A stretch of DNA of 64,000 nt, from NCBI RefSeq assembly GCF_000768355.1, contig NZ_AVPU01000001.1:62001-126000 (forward strand). The letters are read 5' to 3'. Below, in pieces: positions 8,285 to 16,520 of this stretch; position 1 is the stretch's first letter, and each line of letters opens with the position of its first letter. The notes beneath the pieces are model-generated. The model searched no databases, had not been told where the DNA came from, and saw nothing but the letters and a program-made list of their open reading frames with translations. The position numbers and the translations under genes are program-made. This stretch comes from Lysobacter daejeonensis GH1-9 (GTDB lineage Bacteria > Pseudomonadota > Gammaproteobacteria > Xanthomonadales > Xanthomonadaceae).

Positions 8285-8318
8285 TGACTGTAATGGCGGG
8301 GGTGGAAATTGCCGGGTA

Positions 8319-8349
8319 TTGACCTTCCAATGGTGGTAGGCCTCAGCTT
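8319..8349 (+). promoter_or_regulatory. Possible second CueR-type operator upstream of the regulator gene
   Basis: TTGACC (8319-8324) overlaps the near-dyad CCTTCCA-ATGG-TGGTAGG (one mismatch). It faces the cueR-like gene, but the -10 region (CAGCTT) is poor, and about 200 bp separate it from the start codon. It is consistent with autoregulation. Confidence 0.4.
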
Positions 8350-8547
8350 CCCATCAACCTCCCTGGGTCGGGCCGCCTATTCTAGGCTTCCGATTGGACG
8401 TGGTAGGCATTCCCCTGGCCGGGTTGGGTCTGCTGGACCCGGTGGTCGCGGGAGCTTCGATGGCCCTGTCATCGGTCAGCGTAATTTCCAATACCCTGCT
8501 GCTATGCCATTGGCATCCAGCGTTTGAGTCGTAAGCGAGGTACCGTC

Positions 8548-9051
8548 ATGACTCCGAATACACGCGCCATGCGTCCCGAACTTGCCGACGCACGACAACA
8601 GGGTTTCCACAACATCGGGGAGGCCGCCGACCTGAGCGGGGTCAGCGCCAAGATGATCCGTCATTACGAGAGCATTGGCCTTATTCCGGAAGCCGGGCGT
8701 ACCTTCGCCGGTTACCGGATATATTCCGACGCGGACGTGCATCGCTTTCGTTTCATCAAGCGTGCCCGTGCGCTGGGGTTTTCGATCAAGCAGATCGAAG
8801 CATTGCTGGGATTGTGGAGCAACCGGTCGCGGGCGAGTGCGGAAGTGAAAAAACTGGCGCAGGAGCACGCCGACGCCTTGTCGCTCAAGATTCACGAAAT
8901 GCAGGCGATGCAGCAGACGCTGCAACGCCTCGCAAGCTTGTGCCATGGCGACCATCGTCCGGAATGCCCGATTCTGGAAGACCTGGCGATGCCAAGCCCC
9001 GGCGAAAGTACGAAGGCGGAGCGTGTCCAGGTCCCATCGAAGAAGGTCTGA
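8548..9051 (+). CDS. cueR: CueR-like MerR-family copper-responsive regulator
   Basis: A 167-residue MerR-family activator. The winged helix reads FHNIGEAADLSGVSAKMIRHYESIGLIPEAGRTFAGYRIYSDADVHRFRFI, followed by the dimerisation coiled coil. The metal loop CHGDHRPECPIL carries two Cys spaced as in CueR, the family's Cu(I)/Ag(I)/Au(I) sensor. The start is ATG 8548 with GAGG before it, in place of the in-frame TTG at 8524. An extended N-terminus of about 18 residues precedes the HTH. The divergent CopZ-like gene is the probable target. Confidence 0.88.
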   Translation: MTPNTRAMRPELADARQQGFHNIGEAADLSGVSAKMIRHYESIGLIPEAGRTFAGYRIYSDADVHRFRFIKRARALGFSIKQIEALLGLWSNRSRASAEVKKLAQEHADALSLKIHEMQAMQQTLQRLASLCHGDHRPECPILEDLAMPSPGESTKAERVQVPSKKV

Positions 9052-9090
9052 TCCCACTGAGGCATGGTCGCGGATGCGCCGCTGGCGCCG

Positions 9091-10179
9091 TCAGGGGGTG
9101 TTGCCTGGCGCCTCGCCAGCCACTGCTGGCAGCCGAAACCTCGCACGGTATTGTTCCGGCGTCACGCCTATCCGGCGGTGGCAGGCACGTATGAACGTCG
9201 GCACGGAACCCAGGCCAGAGCGCTCTGCGATGCGCGCCAACGGCCAGTTGGTGGTCTCAAGCAACATCTTTGCCCGATCCAGACGCACCAGCTCCACATA
9301 GGTTGACGGTGTCATTCCCGTCTGCGCCTTGAACAGGCGTCCGAAGTTGCGCTCACTCATCGCGGCGCGGTCCGCCAGGGCAGGCAGGCCGAGGTCATCG
9401 GTGGGATGCTCGGCTATCCAGCGGAGCAGTTCCCGGAACCGGTCCGAGGCTTGGGCTTGGGCTGCCAGGTTTGCGCTGAATTGTGACTGCCCGCCGGGGC
9501 GGCGAAGGTAAAGCACGAGGTCGCGAGCGACGGCGAGGGCTACCTCAGCGCCAAGGTCCTGCTCGACCAAGGCCAAGGCCAGGTCGATTCCCGCGGTTAC
9601 TCCCGCGGATGTATAGACCTTGCCATCTGCCACGTAGATGGCATCCGCCACTACCTGGGTGCCGGGAAACATCTCCTGGAGCCGGCCGCAGTTGGCCCAG
9701 TGCGTAGTCGCACGGCGACCTTCCAGTAGCCCGGCTGCGCCCAGGACGAACGCACCCGTGCATACGCTGGCGACCCGCCGGGCATTTCGAGCGTGCGTCT
9801 TGAGCCAGAGCAGGAGGGAACGTCCCTCCGGTGAATCCCCCAAGGCCTCAACCGAGCCGCCGCTGACCATGATGGTGTCCAGGTCGTCTGCGAGCTTGCC
9901 CAGTGGCACGGCACCCGAGATCTGCAGGCCTGAGTTGGAAACGATTGTGTCGCCGCTTGCGGAGGCGATCGCCAATCCGTAGCGGAAGGGGGTGGCTCCT
10001 CCGGTAGGGGCGTAGGTGTTGGCTTTGGAGAACACCTCCATCGGTCCGACCAGGTCCAGCGCTTGGAAACCGTCGAATCCGATGAGCACCACGGTGCGGG
10101 TGCCGACGCGTCCGGATAGGCCGGGGACAGGGTCCGCAGCAGCCGAGGAAAGGGCGCCGGCGACATCGGTGGGGGCCAT
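9091..10179 (-). CDS. GlxA-type regulator: DJ-1/PfpI domain plus AraC HTH
   Basis: A 362-residue transcription factor. The N-terminal half is a DJ-1/PfpI amidotransferase-like domain (VLIGFDGFQALDLVGPMEVF; nucleophile-elbow motif SVCTGAFVLGAAGLLEGRRATTHW). The C-terminal third is an AraC/XylS double HTH (LPALADRAAMSERNFGRLFKAQTGMTPSTYVELVRLDRAKMLLE...GLGSVPTFIRACHRRIGVTPEQYRARF). This architecture is that of the GlxA family. It is divergent from a gene encoding an exported DJ-1 protein across 131 bp, so that operon is a likely target. The ATG at 10179 was chosen over one at 10257, which overlaps the divergent gene region. Confidence 0.9.
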   Translation of the reverse strand: MAPTDVAGALSSAAADPVPGLSGRVGTRTVVLIGFDGFQALDLVGPMEVFSKANTYAPTGGATPFRYGLAIASASGDTIVSNSGLQISGAVPLGKLADDLDTIMVSGGSVEALGDSPEGRSLLLWLKTHARNARRVASVCTGAFVLGAAGLLEGRRATTHWANCGRLQEMFPGTQVVADAIYVADGKVYTSAGVTAGIDLALALVEQDLGAEVALAVARDLVLYLRRPGGQSQFSANLAAQAQASDRFRELLRWIAEHPTDDLGLPALADRAAMSERNFGRLFKAQTGMTPSTYVELVRLDRAKMLLETTNWPLARIAERSGLGSVPTFIRACHRRIGVTPEQYRARFRLPAVAGEAPGNTP

Positions 10180-10310
10180 GAAGCCACGATACCGGAGTTG
10201 TCGCGACAGGGGGTGCAGGACTGGCGCAAAACGATCATCAAATGGCCATAACACCAAATGCTGGGCTCGTAGAGTCGCATGGCAGCATCCCCCTCAAGCG
10301 ATCAGCAGCC

Positions 10311-11510
10311 ATGTGCCGACACCTCAAATTGACCCTTGTCATCGCCGCAGTGCTTGCAGGAGCCGGCGCCGTTGCCGCAGCCACCCTGCATGCGGGCAGT
10401 TCCCCTCCAGAAGCGTCGGCTGTGCCCATTGCGCAGGCGGAGCACATGCGCACCATCTCGCTGATGAGGCCAAACCGGTATCGGAGCCGACCTGTCGTGG
10501 CCATTCTGGGGCACAACGACGGAACCGAGACGACTGACTACCTGATCCCATATGGGGTGCTGGCGCAGTCGGATGCGGCCGACGTGCTGGCCGTTGCCCC
10601 GGAGGCGAGGGCAGTTCGGTTGAAGCCTGCGCTCAGCGTCAAGCCCCAGGCCACTCTGGATGAGTTCGACGAACGCTATCCCCAGGGGGCCGATTACGTA
10701 GTCGTTGCCGCCATGCACCCCCGCAACGACCCTCGGGTCATCGCCTGGATCAAGGCGCAGCAGGCGCGGGGCGCGATCATTGTCGGCGTCTGCAGTGGCG
10801 TGAGGACGCTGTCCGCTGCTGGCCTGCTGGCGGGCCGGAGAGCCACGCGGTACTGGTACGACGCAAACGACATGGAAAGCGACAACCCCACGACACAATG
10901 GGTTCAGGATCGCCGTTATGTCGTGGATCGCGGCGTGGTGACCACCACGGGCATCACCGCATCGATGCCGGTGTCACTGGCGCTGGTTGAAGCGATTGCG
11001 GGACGCAGCAAGGCAATGGAAGTCGCACGCCATTTTGGGGTTTCCGAATGGGATGCCCGCCACGATAGCGACGCCTTTGGCTTCAACGGCCGCATGCTGG
11101 CCGCAGCCGCACGCAACAAGGTTGCCGTCTGGTCGCACGAGACGTTCGCCATTTGGGTGCCCGCCGGCACAGACGAGGTGTCACTGGCGTTCACCGCGGA
11201 CGCGTGGTCCCGCACTTTCCGCTCCGGCGTGGTTTCTGTTTCCCCGGAGCCGGTCCTTCTGCGTCGTGGGCTTGTCCTGATTCCGGACCAGGCCGCGTCC
11301 GATGCTTTGCCAGGGCCGTATTTGGATCCGCCGTCGCAACTGGCTCCCGCCCAGGCCCTGCCGTTGGCATTGGCCTCGATCTCCGAGCGGTATGGCCAAC
11401 ATACCGCTTCGTTCGTCGCCACGCAGTTGGAGTATCCCTGGAGCGAGCGCGCACCGCTGACGGCGTCGGAAGCGCGGACCGCCGGTGAGCCACAGGAGAT
11501 GTCGCCATGA
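10311..11510 (+). CDS. Exported DJ-1/PfpI domain protein
   Basis: A 399-residue protein with a signal peptide or N-terminal anchor (LTLVIAAVLAGAGAVAAA), then a DJ-1/PfpI domain with the nucleophile motif GVCSGVRTLSAAGLLAGRRATRYWYD (compare SVCTG...GRRATTHW in the neighbouring regulator). About 200 further residues have no recognised domain. The Cys and its elbow are intact. It heads an operon with RidA (overlapping ATGA) and a cupin gene. The substrate is unknown; the neighbours suggest handling of reactive nitrogen or carbonyl metabolites (inference). Confidence 0.75.
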   Translation: MCRHLKLTLVIAAVLAGAGAVAAATLHAGSSPPEASAVPIAQAEHMRTISLMRPNRYRSRPVVAILGHNDGTETTDYLIPYGVLAQSDAADVLAVAPEARAVRLKPALSVKPQATLDEFDERYPQGADYVVVAAMHPRNDPRVIAWIKAQQARGAIIVGVCSGVRTLSAAGLLAGRRATRYWYDANDMESDNPTTQWVQDRRYVVDRGVVTTTGITASMPVSLALVEAIAGRSKAMEVARHFGVSEWDARHDSDAFGFNGRMLAAAARNKVAVWSHETFAIWVPAGTDEVSLAFTADAWSRTFRSGVVSVSPEPVLLRRGLVLIPDQAASDALPGPYLDPPSQLAPAQALPLALASISERYGQHTASFVATQLEYPWSERAPLTASEARTAGEPQEMSP

Positions 11511-11899
11511 AGCGATTCATCACCGAGGGAGATGGGCTGCCCACGTGGCAGTCACCGATCAGTCATGCCGTGGTTGTCGGCAACACCTGTTACCTGAGCG
11601 GGCAGCTGTCGGTATCCGCCGAAGGCGAATACATCCCCGGAACCGTGCAGGAGGAGGCTGAAAGAGCTTTCTCCAACCTGTTCAACGCCGTGCGCGCGTC
11701 GGGTTTCAGTGCCGAAGACCTAGTGTTCGTAGACATCGTCCTTGCCGATATTTTTGACATCCAGGTCGTGAACTTGCTGTATGCGGAACTTTTCCCCGTA
11801 GGCCGGCGGCCGGCGCGGACGTTCTGTCAGGCCGCGGCGCTACCGTTTGGTGCGCGGGTGAAGGTGATGGGCGTCGCCGTGGGCGAGCCGCAGTCCTGA
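11507..11899 (+). CDS. RidA/YjgF-family protein
   Basis: A 130-residue RidA-family protein; founding members hydrolyse reactive enamine/imine intermediates. Family features include SHAVVVGNTCYLSGQLSV near the N-terminus, AFSNLFNAVRASGFSAEDLVFVDIVLADI, and RPARTFCQAAALPFGARVKVMGVA at the end. The usual substrate-carboxylate-binding Arg in the R-x-x-x-x-V/Q-A-x-L-P region appears present (RPART). The start overlaps the stop of the exported DJ-1 gene (ATGA), which implies translational coupling. Confidence 0.85.
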   Translation: MKRFITEGDGLPTWQSPISHAVVVGNTCYLSGQLSVSAEGEYIPGTVQEEAERAFSNLFNAVRASGFSAEDLVFVDIVLADIFDIQVVNLLYAELFPVGRRPARTFCQAAALPFGARVKVMGVAVGEPQS

Positions 11900-11937
11900 T
11901 GCGATCCACCAATCATCAACCATAAGAGGAGTGAGTC

Positions 11938-12249
11938 ATGGAGTTTATCGATGGTACGGCGTTCACCGCCGACGAAGCATGGGCCAGTCGCGTCCTGAGC
12001 GACTTGGGCAACCACACGGTGAAGATCCATTGGACCAACAAGCCCTACCGCTGGCACGAGAACACGGGCGAGGAGCTCTTCGTCGTGCTCGATGGCGAGG
12101 TCGAGATGCGCTACATCGAGAATGGCGAGGAATGTGTTCGAAGCCTGAAGCCTGGCGGGATGGTGCTGATAGGTCATGGCGAACGGCATGTTGCGGCGCC
12201 GTTGGGCGAGGCCCGCATCCTCGTCATCGAGGAGAAGGGCACTGAATAG
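11938..12249 (+). CDS. Small cupin-domain protein
   Basis: A 103-residue single-domain cupin. Motif 1 is partly seen as WHENTGEELFVVLDGEVEMRY (H, E and E/G positions) and motif 2 as LKPGGMVLIGHGERHVAAPLGEARILVIEE (P-G and final H). These residues could bind one metal ion. AGAGGAG (11926-11932) is a strong ribosome binding site. It is the third gene of the DJ-1/RidA/cupin operon and is followed by a terminator. The substrate is unknown. Confidence 0.82.
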   Translation: MEFIDGTAFTADEAWASRVLSDLGNHTVKIHWTNKPYRWHENTGEELFVVLDGEVEMRYIENGEECVRSLKPGGMVLIGHGERHVAAPLGEARILVIEEKGTE

Positions 12250-12291
12250 CCCCAAGGATGGCGTACTGCGGGAATTGCACGTGTGACACGC

Positions 12292-12321
12292 AAAAAAAGG
12301 GGCGCCTCAGGCGCCCCTTTT
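12292..12321. terminator. Bidirectional rho-independent terminator
   Basis: GGGGCGCC (12299-12306) and GGCGCCCC (12310-12317) pair around TCA, with an A7 run on the left and T5 on the right, so it can end transcription from both sides. The TCA loop is the stop codon of the convergent PaiB-like gene on the minus strand. Confidence 0.9.
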
Positions 12322-12924
12322 TGTTCCATGACGTTCCATGGCATCGGCCAGGTCGTGCTCTCCCGTGCGTCGCAGGCCCGCGAGGATGTCGGCAAAGACG
12401 TCGTCGCGCTCGTTCTGGCCCAGCTTGAACTTGGCGTTCACGGCAAGGACCCGGGCCCGGAAGGCAACGACTGCCGCTGACAGGCGTGCGTAGCGCTCGC
12501 CCATGTCCATTGCCGTCCAGGCCGATGGACGCCCTCGCTCCATGTGCTGCACCAGTTCAGACAAAGCGGCATGCACGTCCTCGGGCCCATCGTCGAATGC
12601 CACCTCGATGTCTATGTGCACGGTGGCGTAGTTCCAGGTGGGTGCCTGCGTCCTGTCACGCATCCAGGACGGCGATACATAGCCCTGGGGCCCCATGAAG
12701 ATCGCCAGGGCGCGGGGAGATCTCCGCAGCATTTCGACCTGCGGATTACCCCGTGCGAAATGGCCGATAAGCCAGCACTCCTCGCCGTTACGCGCCAGCA
12801 GGAGGGGCAGGGGCGTACAGATCGGCGCTCCGTCGCACATCGAGACCAGTTGTGCGAAGGGGAAGTCTTCCACCAGGCGATTGATCGCCTCGGTGGTTGG
12901 CTTGAATATAGGGCTGGTTTTCAT
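12307..12924 (-). CDS. PaiB-like FMN-binding protein
   Basis: A 205-residue protein of the PaiB (FMN-binding negative transcriptional regulator) family, which has a split-barrel flavin-binding fold. Typical blocks are seen: FPFAQLVSMCDGAPICTPLPLLLA, LIGHFARGNPQ, LAIFMGPQGYVSPSWM, and a late FKLGQNERDDVFADILAGLRRTGEHDLADAM that matches the family's C-terminal K(L/M)SQN..D..G....L motif. It lies 9 bp downstream of a GST gene on the same strand, so they form a small operon. A regulatory role is by family only. Confidence 0.85.
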   Translation of the reverse strand: MKTSPIFKPTTEAINRLVEDFPFAQLVSMCDGAPICTPLPLLLARNGEECWLIGHFARGNPQVEMLRRSPRALAIFMGPQGYVSPSWMRDRTQAPTWNYATVHIDIEVAFDDGPEDVHAALSELVQHMERGRPSAWTAMDMGERYARLSAAVVAFRARVLAVNAKFKLGQNERDDVFADILAGLRRTGEHDLADAMERHGTKRGA

Positions 12925-12933
12925 GGCCGCGCT

Positions 12934-13575
12934 TCAGGGAAGTTCGTTGGCGGACAGCGGGTCGATCGCATACGGGTGCATCGTGGGCAGGAAGCCGGCT
13001 TGACTTTCAACGCGTGCAATCCAGGCCCGGACGGCGGGAAATGGCGCCAACGAAATACCTGCCTCTTCCGTTCGGCTGGCATAGGCAAACAGGGACATGT
13101 CAGCGATGGTGTACTGCTCCCCGGCGATGAAATCATGGTCTGAGAGTTGAGCCTCCAGCGTGGCCAAGGCGTTGAGTCCTGCCTTGCGCTTCATCTCGAC
13201 CAGGAACTCTGGGCGGCGGGGCAGCTTTCCGGTCATCGTCCAGTGTCGGAGGGCTCCGATCTGGCTTTCGACACGCTCCTGCTCGAACGAAAGCCATTGG
13301 TAGACCTTCGCGCGACCGTAGGCGTCGCTGGGCAGATAGGGGGTGCCCTCGGCCAGATACATCAGGATGGCGTTTGACTCCGACAGCACGCGTCCGTCGT
13401 CCAGACGGATCGCTGGCACCGTGCCGGTCGGGCTGACCTTGCGGTAGTCCGGGGCTTGTCCCTCTCCCCCGAAGATTGCCACGAGGACCTGCTCGTAGGG
13501 CTGGTTGAGATGGTTGAGAAGGAGTCGGACTTTCCAGGCGTTCTGGGAAGGCAGGTAGTCGTAGAGCGTGATCAC
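12934..13575 (-). CDS. Glutathione S-transferase family protein
   Basis: A 213-residue protein with the thioredoxin-like N-terminal domain (MITLYDYLPSQNAWKVRLLLNHLNQPYEQVLV; cis-Pro segment GTVPAIRLDDGRVLSESNAILMYLAE, whose ES pair binds glutathione) and an all-helical C-terminal domain with the N-capping motif FIAGEQYTIADMSLFAY. Ser10 or a nearby Asn could be the catalytic residue of a beta-class-like enzyme. It precedes the PaiB-like gene and is divergent from the oxygenase gene at 13747. Confidence 0.9.
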   Translation of the reverse strand: MITLYDYLPSQNAWKVRLLLNHLNQPYEQVLVAIFGGEGQAPDYRKVSPTGTVPAIRLDDGRVLSESNAILMYLAEGTPYLPSDAYGRAKVYQWLSFEQERVESQIGALRHWTMTGKLPRRPEFLVEMKRKAGLNALATLEAQLSDHDFIAGEQYTIADMSLFAYASRTEEAGISLAPFPAVRAWIARVESQAGFLPTMHPYAIDPLSANELP

Positions 13576-13746
13576 ATGGGTCTCCAGAGGAAGCGAATGC
13601 CCAGTTTCCGGAAACGATCAGTGCCGCGATATCCGGTTCTTGCGGTGGTCGGGGGGCGCTTGGGGTTCGGGGAAGACCGCAACAACCGGATGGTTCCATC
13701 AGCGGATCGCCTGCACAGTACGGGCTCCCCCGCCTTGAGTGTCGAG

Positions 13747-14493
13747 ATGTCGAGTCAATCGGAACATGTGCCAGTGGGTGAAGTCGGTGCTTCGATCGCA
13801 ACGCGATTGGCCGCGGTGGATTGGGCGTTGGTCGAGGCGGAACTGAATGGGGCGGGGTGGGCCAGCCTTGGCCAGGTGCTGACACCCGCGGAATGTTCAT
13901 CCCTCCGGGACACGTACGGCTGCCCGGTATTCAGAAGCACGATTTCGATGCAGCGCCACGGATTTGGACGGGGCGAATACAAGTACTTCAGCTATCCGTT
14001 GCCAGCTATCGTCGCCGGTCTGCGAAGCCAGCTCTATGCGCATCTCGCGGCGCCGGCAAAGCGATGGCAGGACAAACTTGGCATTGAGGGTGTCATCCCC
14101 GATTCGCACGACGCGTATCTGGAGATGTGCAAGGCCGCAGGGCAGTCGCGGCCTACGCCGTTGCTGCTCCGTTATGCCCAGGGCGATTACAACTGCCTGC
14201 ACCAGGACCTTTACGGTGAAGTCCATTTTCCGTTTCAGGTGGTCATTCTCCTTTCCGAGCCCGGATGCGACTTTGAGGGCGGTGAGTTCGTGCTGACCGA
14301 GCAACGCCCCCGAGTGCAGTCGCGGGCGCACGTGGTTCCGCTCAAGGCGGGGGAGGCAGCTGTATTCGCGGTCAGGAACAGGCCTGCCCTGGGGACGCGA
14401 GGTACCTACAGGGTCACGCTGCGCCACGGCGTGAGTGCGGTGTTACGCGGTTCCAGATATGCCCTGGGCGTGATCCTGCACGACGCCGCCTGA
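13747..14493 (+). CDS. 2OG-Fe(II) oxygenase family protein
   Basis: A 248-residue double-stranded beta-helix oxygenase. Candidate iron ligands are His and Asp of NCLHQDLYGEVHFPFQVVILLS (HxD) and the distal His of RVTLRHGVSAV; an Arg one turn before that His (VTLRHG) could bind 2-oxoglutarate. Proteins of this layout are annotated as prokaryotic 2OG-Fe(II) oxygenases or AlkB/PhyH-related proteins; the substrate is unknown. The start was set at ATG 13747: the longer frame (to 13456) runs through the promoter region and into the divergent GST gene. Confidence 0.8.
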   Translation: MSSQSEHVPVGEVGASIATRLAAVDWALVEAELNGAGWASLGQVLTPAECSSLRDTYGCPVFRSTISMQRHGFGRGEYKYFSYPLPAIVAGLRSQLYAHLAAPAKRWQDKLGIEGVIPDSHDAYLEMCKAAGQSRPTPLLLRYAQGDYNCLHQDLYGEVHFPFQVVILLSEPGCDFEGGEFVLTEQRPRVQSRAHVVPLKAGEAAVFAVRNRPALGTRGTYRVTLRHGVSAVLRGSRYALGVILHDAA

Positions 14494-14655
14494 GTTGCTG
14501 CCGGTCGCGTCTGGAAATGTTCGCGATAGCGTCACCTGCTCCGGTGATTGACATGCCGACTTGGCGGACCAAGGCTCGTAGCTCCGGGATTTCACCGCAT
14601 CTGCGCGTGGCCGGGGCTACGGTGTCGTCACCAGCAGCGCACAGAGGTGAGTGTC

Positions 14656-14898
14656 ATGGCCAGGCAAACGGGATGGTGGCTCCTGGCGGGGGCCTGCCTG
14701 CTGGTCGTGGGCGCCGTGCTGGGCGTGGCGGCCAAGGTTGGCCGCGATACGTCGCAGTACCTGCAAGCGGTTTCGACACAGCGTGATTGGGAGCCGACCC
14801 GGGAAGGCTCTGGCGGCGAGATTGTCGCTGGCGCCAAGGGCGGGGCCGGGAGCACAGAGGCGGCGTTGACAGCAGAAAAGTTCGCAACGGACAGATGA
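14656..14898 (+). CDS. Small single-pass membrane protein, paralog B
   Basis: An 80-residue protein with one hydrophobic helix (about residues 7-25), then AKVGRDTSQYLQAVSTQRDW and a polar tail. It is the paralog of the gene at 4322-4582: 15 of the 20 residues before the tail boundary are visibly identical. The start is ATG 14656 with GAGGTGAG upstream. It stands alone between the oxygenase gene and a convergent HD-domain gene. The function is unknown. Confidence 0.65.
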   Translation: MARQTGWWLLAGACLLVVGAVLGVAAKVGRDTSQYLQAVSTQRDWEPTREGSGGEIVAGAKGGAGSTEAALTAEKFATDR

Positions 14899-14942
14899 GG
14901 TATGGGCAGCAAGCACAAGCTGCAAAGCGAAGCGGATGGGGA

Positions 14943-15491
14943 TCAGAGTTTCAGCATCGGCAGAGGGTTAAGCGGATGGTTCAAGAACCGTCTATAAGAG
15001 AGCATCAACAAACGCTTATGAAATCCAGAATCGGGGAACTCATCGAACACTTCGCGCCGGAGTTCTCGTGAAAGGCCGGGTGCCACGAGACCTTTCGAAA
15101 CGTCGGCCCAGTCGGCTCGCCTGAACATTTCCACTAGCCCACCCTCACTGCCACGGTAGGGTGTGATCTTGTGGTGCTGGCAGATCATCACGCCAACTTC
15201 TCCTGCGAATTTATCGCCGCCATGGGACGAGATCCATTCTCGTGCTAGACGCTGCGATGGCGCGAGATAGTCAAACGTATCATCGGTCCATATCCCCAGG
15301 TCGTGGAACGCGGCGGCAAGGCTGATCGTGCGCAATGCTTCATGGTCGTCCGCGAGGCCGTTGAGACCGGCCAAGGACCAGCAGAAGTTGGCGACACGGT
15401 ATGCGTGGTTGCGGTAAGCCTCGAAGTCCCTGCCGAGCTGCGCGGCATGGTGCGAGAGCACCTCATCCAGCAACGGCAGGTTTGTCAACAT
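14943..15491 (-). CDS. HD-domain phosphohydrolase-like protein
   Basis: A 182-residue HD-superfamily protein. The metal-binding His and His-Asp can be placed: FEAYRNHAYRVANFCWSL carries the first His, LAAAFHDLGIW the HD doublet, and VGVMICQHHKITPYRG later ligands. The family hydrolyses phosphate esters of nucleotides or second messengers; the substrate here is unknown. Start: ATG 15491 (MLTNLPLLDEVL) is preferred; ATG 15515 would add eight residues. It is convergent with the small membrane gene. Confidence 0.8.
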   Translation of the reverse strand: MLTNLPLLDEVLSHHAAQLGRDFEAYRNHAYRVANFCWSLAGLNGLADDHEALRTISLAAAFHDLGIWTDDTFDYLAPSQRLAREWISSHGGDKFAGEVGVMICQHHKITPYRGSEGGLVEMFRRADWADVSKGLVAPGLSRELRREVFDEFPDSGFHKRLLMLSYRRFLNHPLNPLPMLKL

Positions 15492-15531
15492 TCGGTGATT
15501 TCCAGCCCGTGGCATGTTTCATCGCGTTGTC

Positions 15532-16446
15532 CTAATTCGGCGTGAGGGCGATGAAATCAGCAATGTATTCAGCAGACAGCTCGGGATACTGATGATGGGG
15601 TGCATGCCCTGTCTCGGAGTAGAACATGAATTGCGCATTGCGCATCTGGCCGATGAGCGGGAACCAGTTCTGCCCCGCCGTGCTGATGTCATGGTCGCCG
15701 CTAATGACGAGGACTGGTGTGCGTATTTCTGTAAGTTTCGTGCGGCGGCCTGCCTTGTCTTCGTGAAATCCCGCGGCTGCCGTGAAATACACCTGGAACT
15801 GTTCCATCTTTGACGGGATCTTGGAGGCCACGTCGGGGCGGGAGTAGATGCGATCATGCGACGCGCGTGCCGCGGCCCGGCTGAACTCCGATCTAGGTTC
15901 GAAGAACAGGACCTCTTCGTCAGCCAGGTCATTGAACGGTTTGACCGCACGCTCAAGGAATTCCTGCTGGAGCGGGATCTCGACCCGACCCGGCGGGTTA
16001 GCCCCGATCAGGACGGCATGGGTTACGCGCCCGGGTTGGTCGAGCAGTACGGCCTGTGCCGCCGCGCCTCCCCATGACCAGCCCAGCATGGTGAACTTCT
16101 CCAGCTTGATGGCAACGGTGAACTCGTTGATCACGCGTGCGATTTGACCAATGTCGTCCGGCATCTTCCCGGTCGAATAACCAATGCCGGGATAGTCGAA
16201 GGTGATTACGGTGTGCCGCTCGGCGAGTTTGTCGAGGAACGCTGGATCCCACGTGTCGATGGTGCCGCGCAGGCGGTTTGCCAACACGACAGGGCTCCCC
16301 GAGCCGATTGCACGATAGGCAATTCTGCCGCCGTCGACCTGCACGTATTGGGTTTGAGCGGCGAGGGCTTTGGCTTTCGATCCCGCATGGACCGGTGTCG
16401 TCAGGGAAACGACTAGCAGCATGAATGCGATGAGCGGGGTGTTCAT
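15532..16446 (-). CDS. Exported alpha/beta hydrolase
   Basis: A 304-residue enzyme with a signal peptide (MNTPLIAFMLLVVSLTTPVHA). The alpha/beta-hydrolase core is clear: VVLANRLRGTIDTWDP for the oxyanion region, FTMLGWSWGGAAAQ for the nucleophile elbow (GxSxG), ISGDHDISTA with the acid, and SETGHAPHHQYP with the catalytic His. Family members include esterases and epoxide or halide hydrolases; specificity cannot be read from sequence. The ATG at 16446 was taken over the longest frame because it opens the signal peptide. Confidence 0.85.
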   Translation of the reverse strand: MNTPLIAFMLLVVSLTTPVHAGSKAKALAAQTQYVQVDGGRIAYRAIGSGSPVVLANRLRGTIDTWDPAFLDKLAERHTVITFDYPGIGYSTGKMPDDIGQIARVINEFTVAIKLEKFTMLGWSWGGAAAQAVLLDQPGRVTHAVLIGANPPGRVEIPLQQEFLERAVKPFNDLADEEVLFFEPRSEFSRAAARASHDRIYSRPDVASKIPSKMEQFQVYFTAAAGFHEDKAGRRTKLTEIRTPVLVISGDHDISTAGQNWFPLIGQMRNAQFMFYSETGHAPHHQYPELSAEYIADFIALTPN

Positions 16447-16520
16447 GTGGGAGCGTCCTGAGTTGGGAGTGCCTGATAAGACTGCGGTCGTCGCTGAGGC
16501 ATGCGGCCTGTACGCCTCGT

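Noticed and set aside
13456..13746. N-terminal extension of the oxygenase gene
   Set aside because: The extra 97 codons overlap the divergent GST gene and its promoter and have no resemblance to the oxygenase family.
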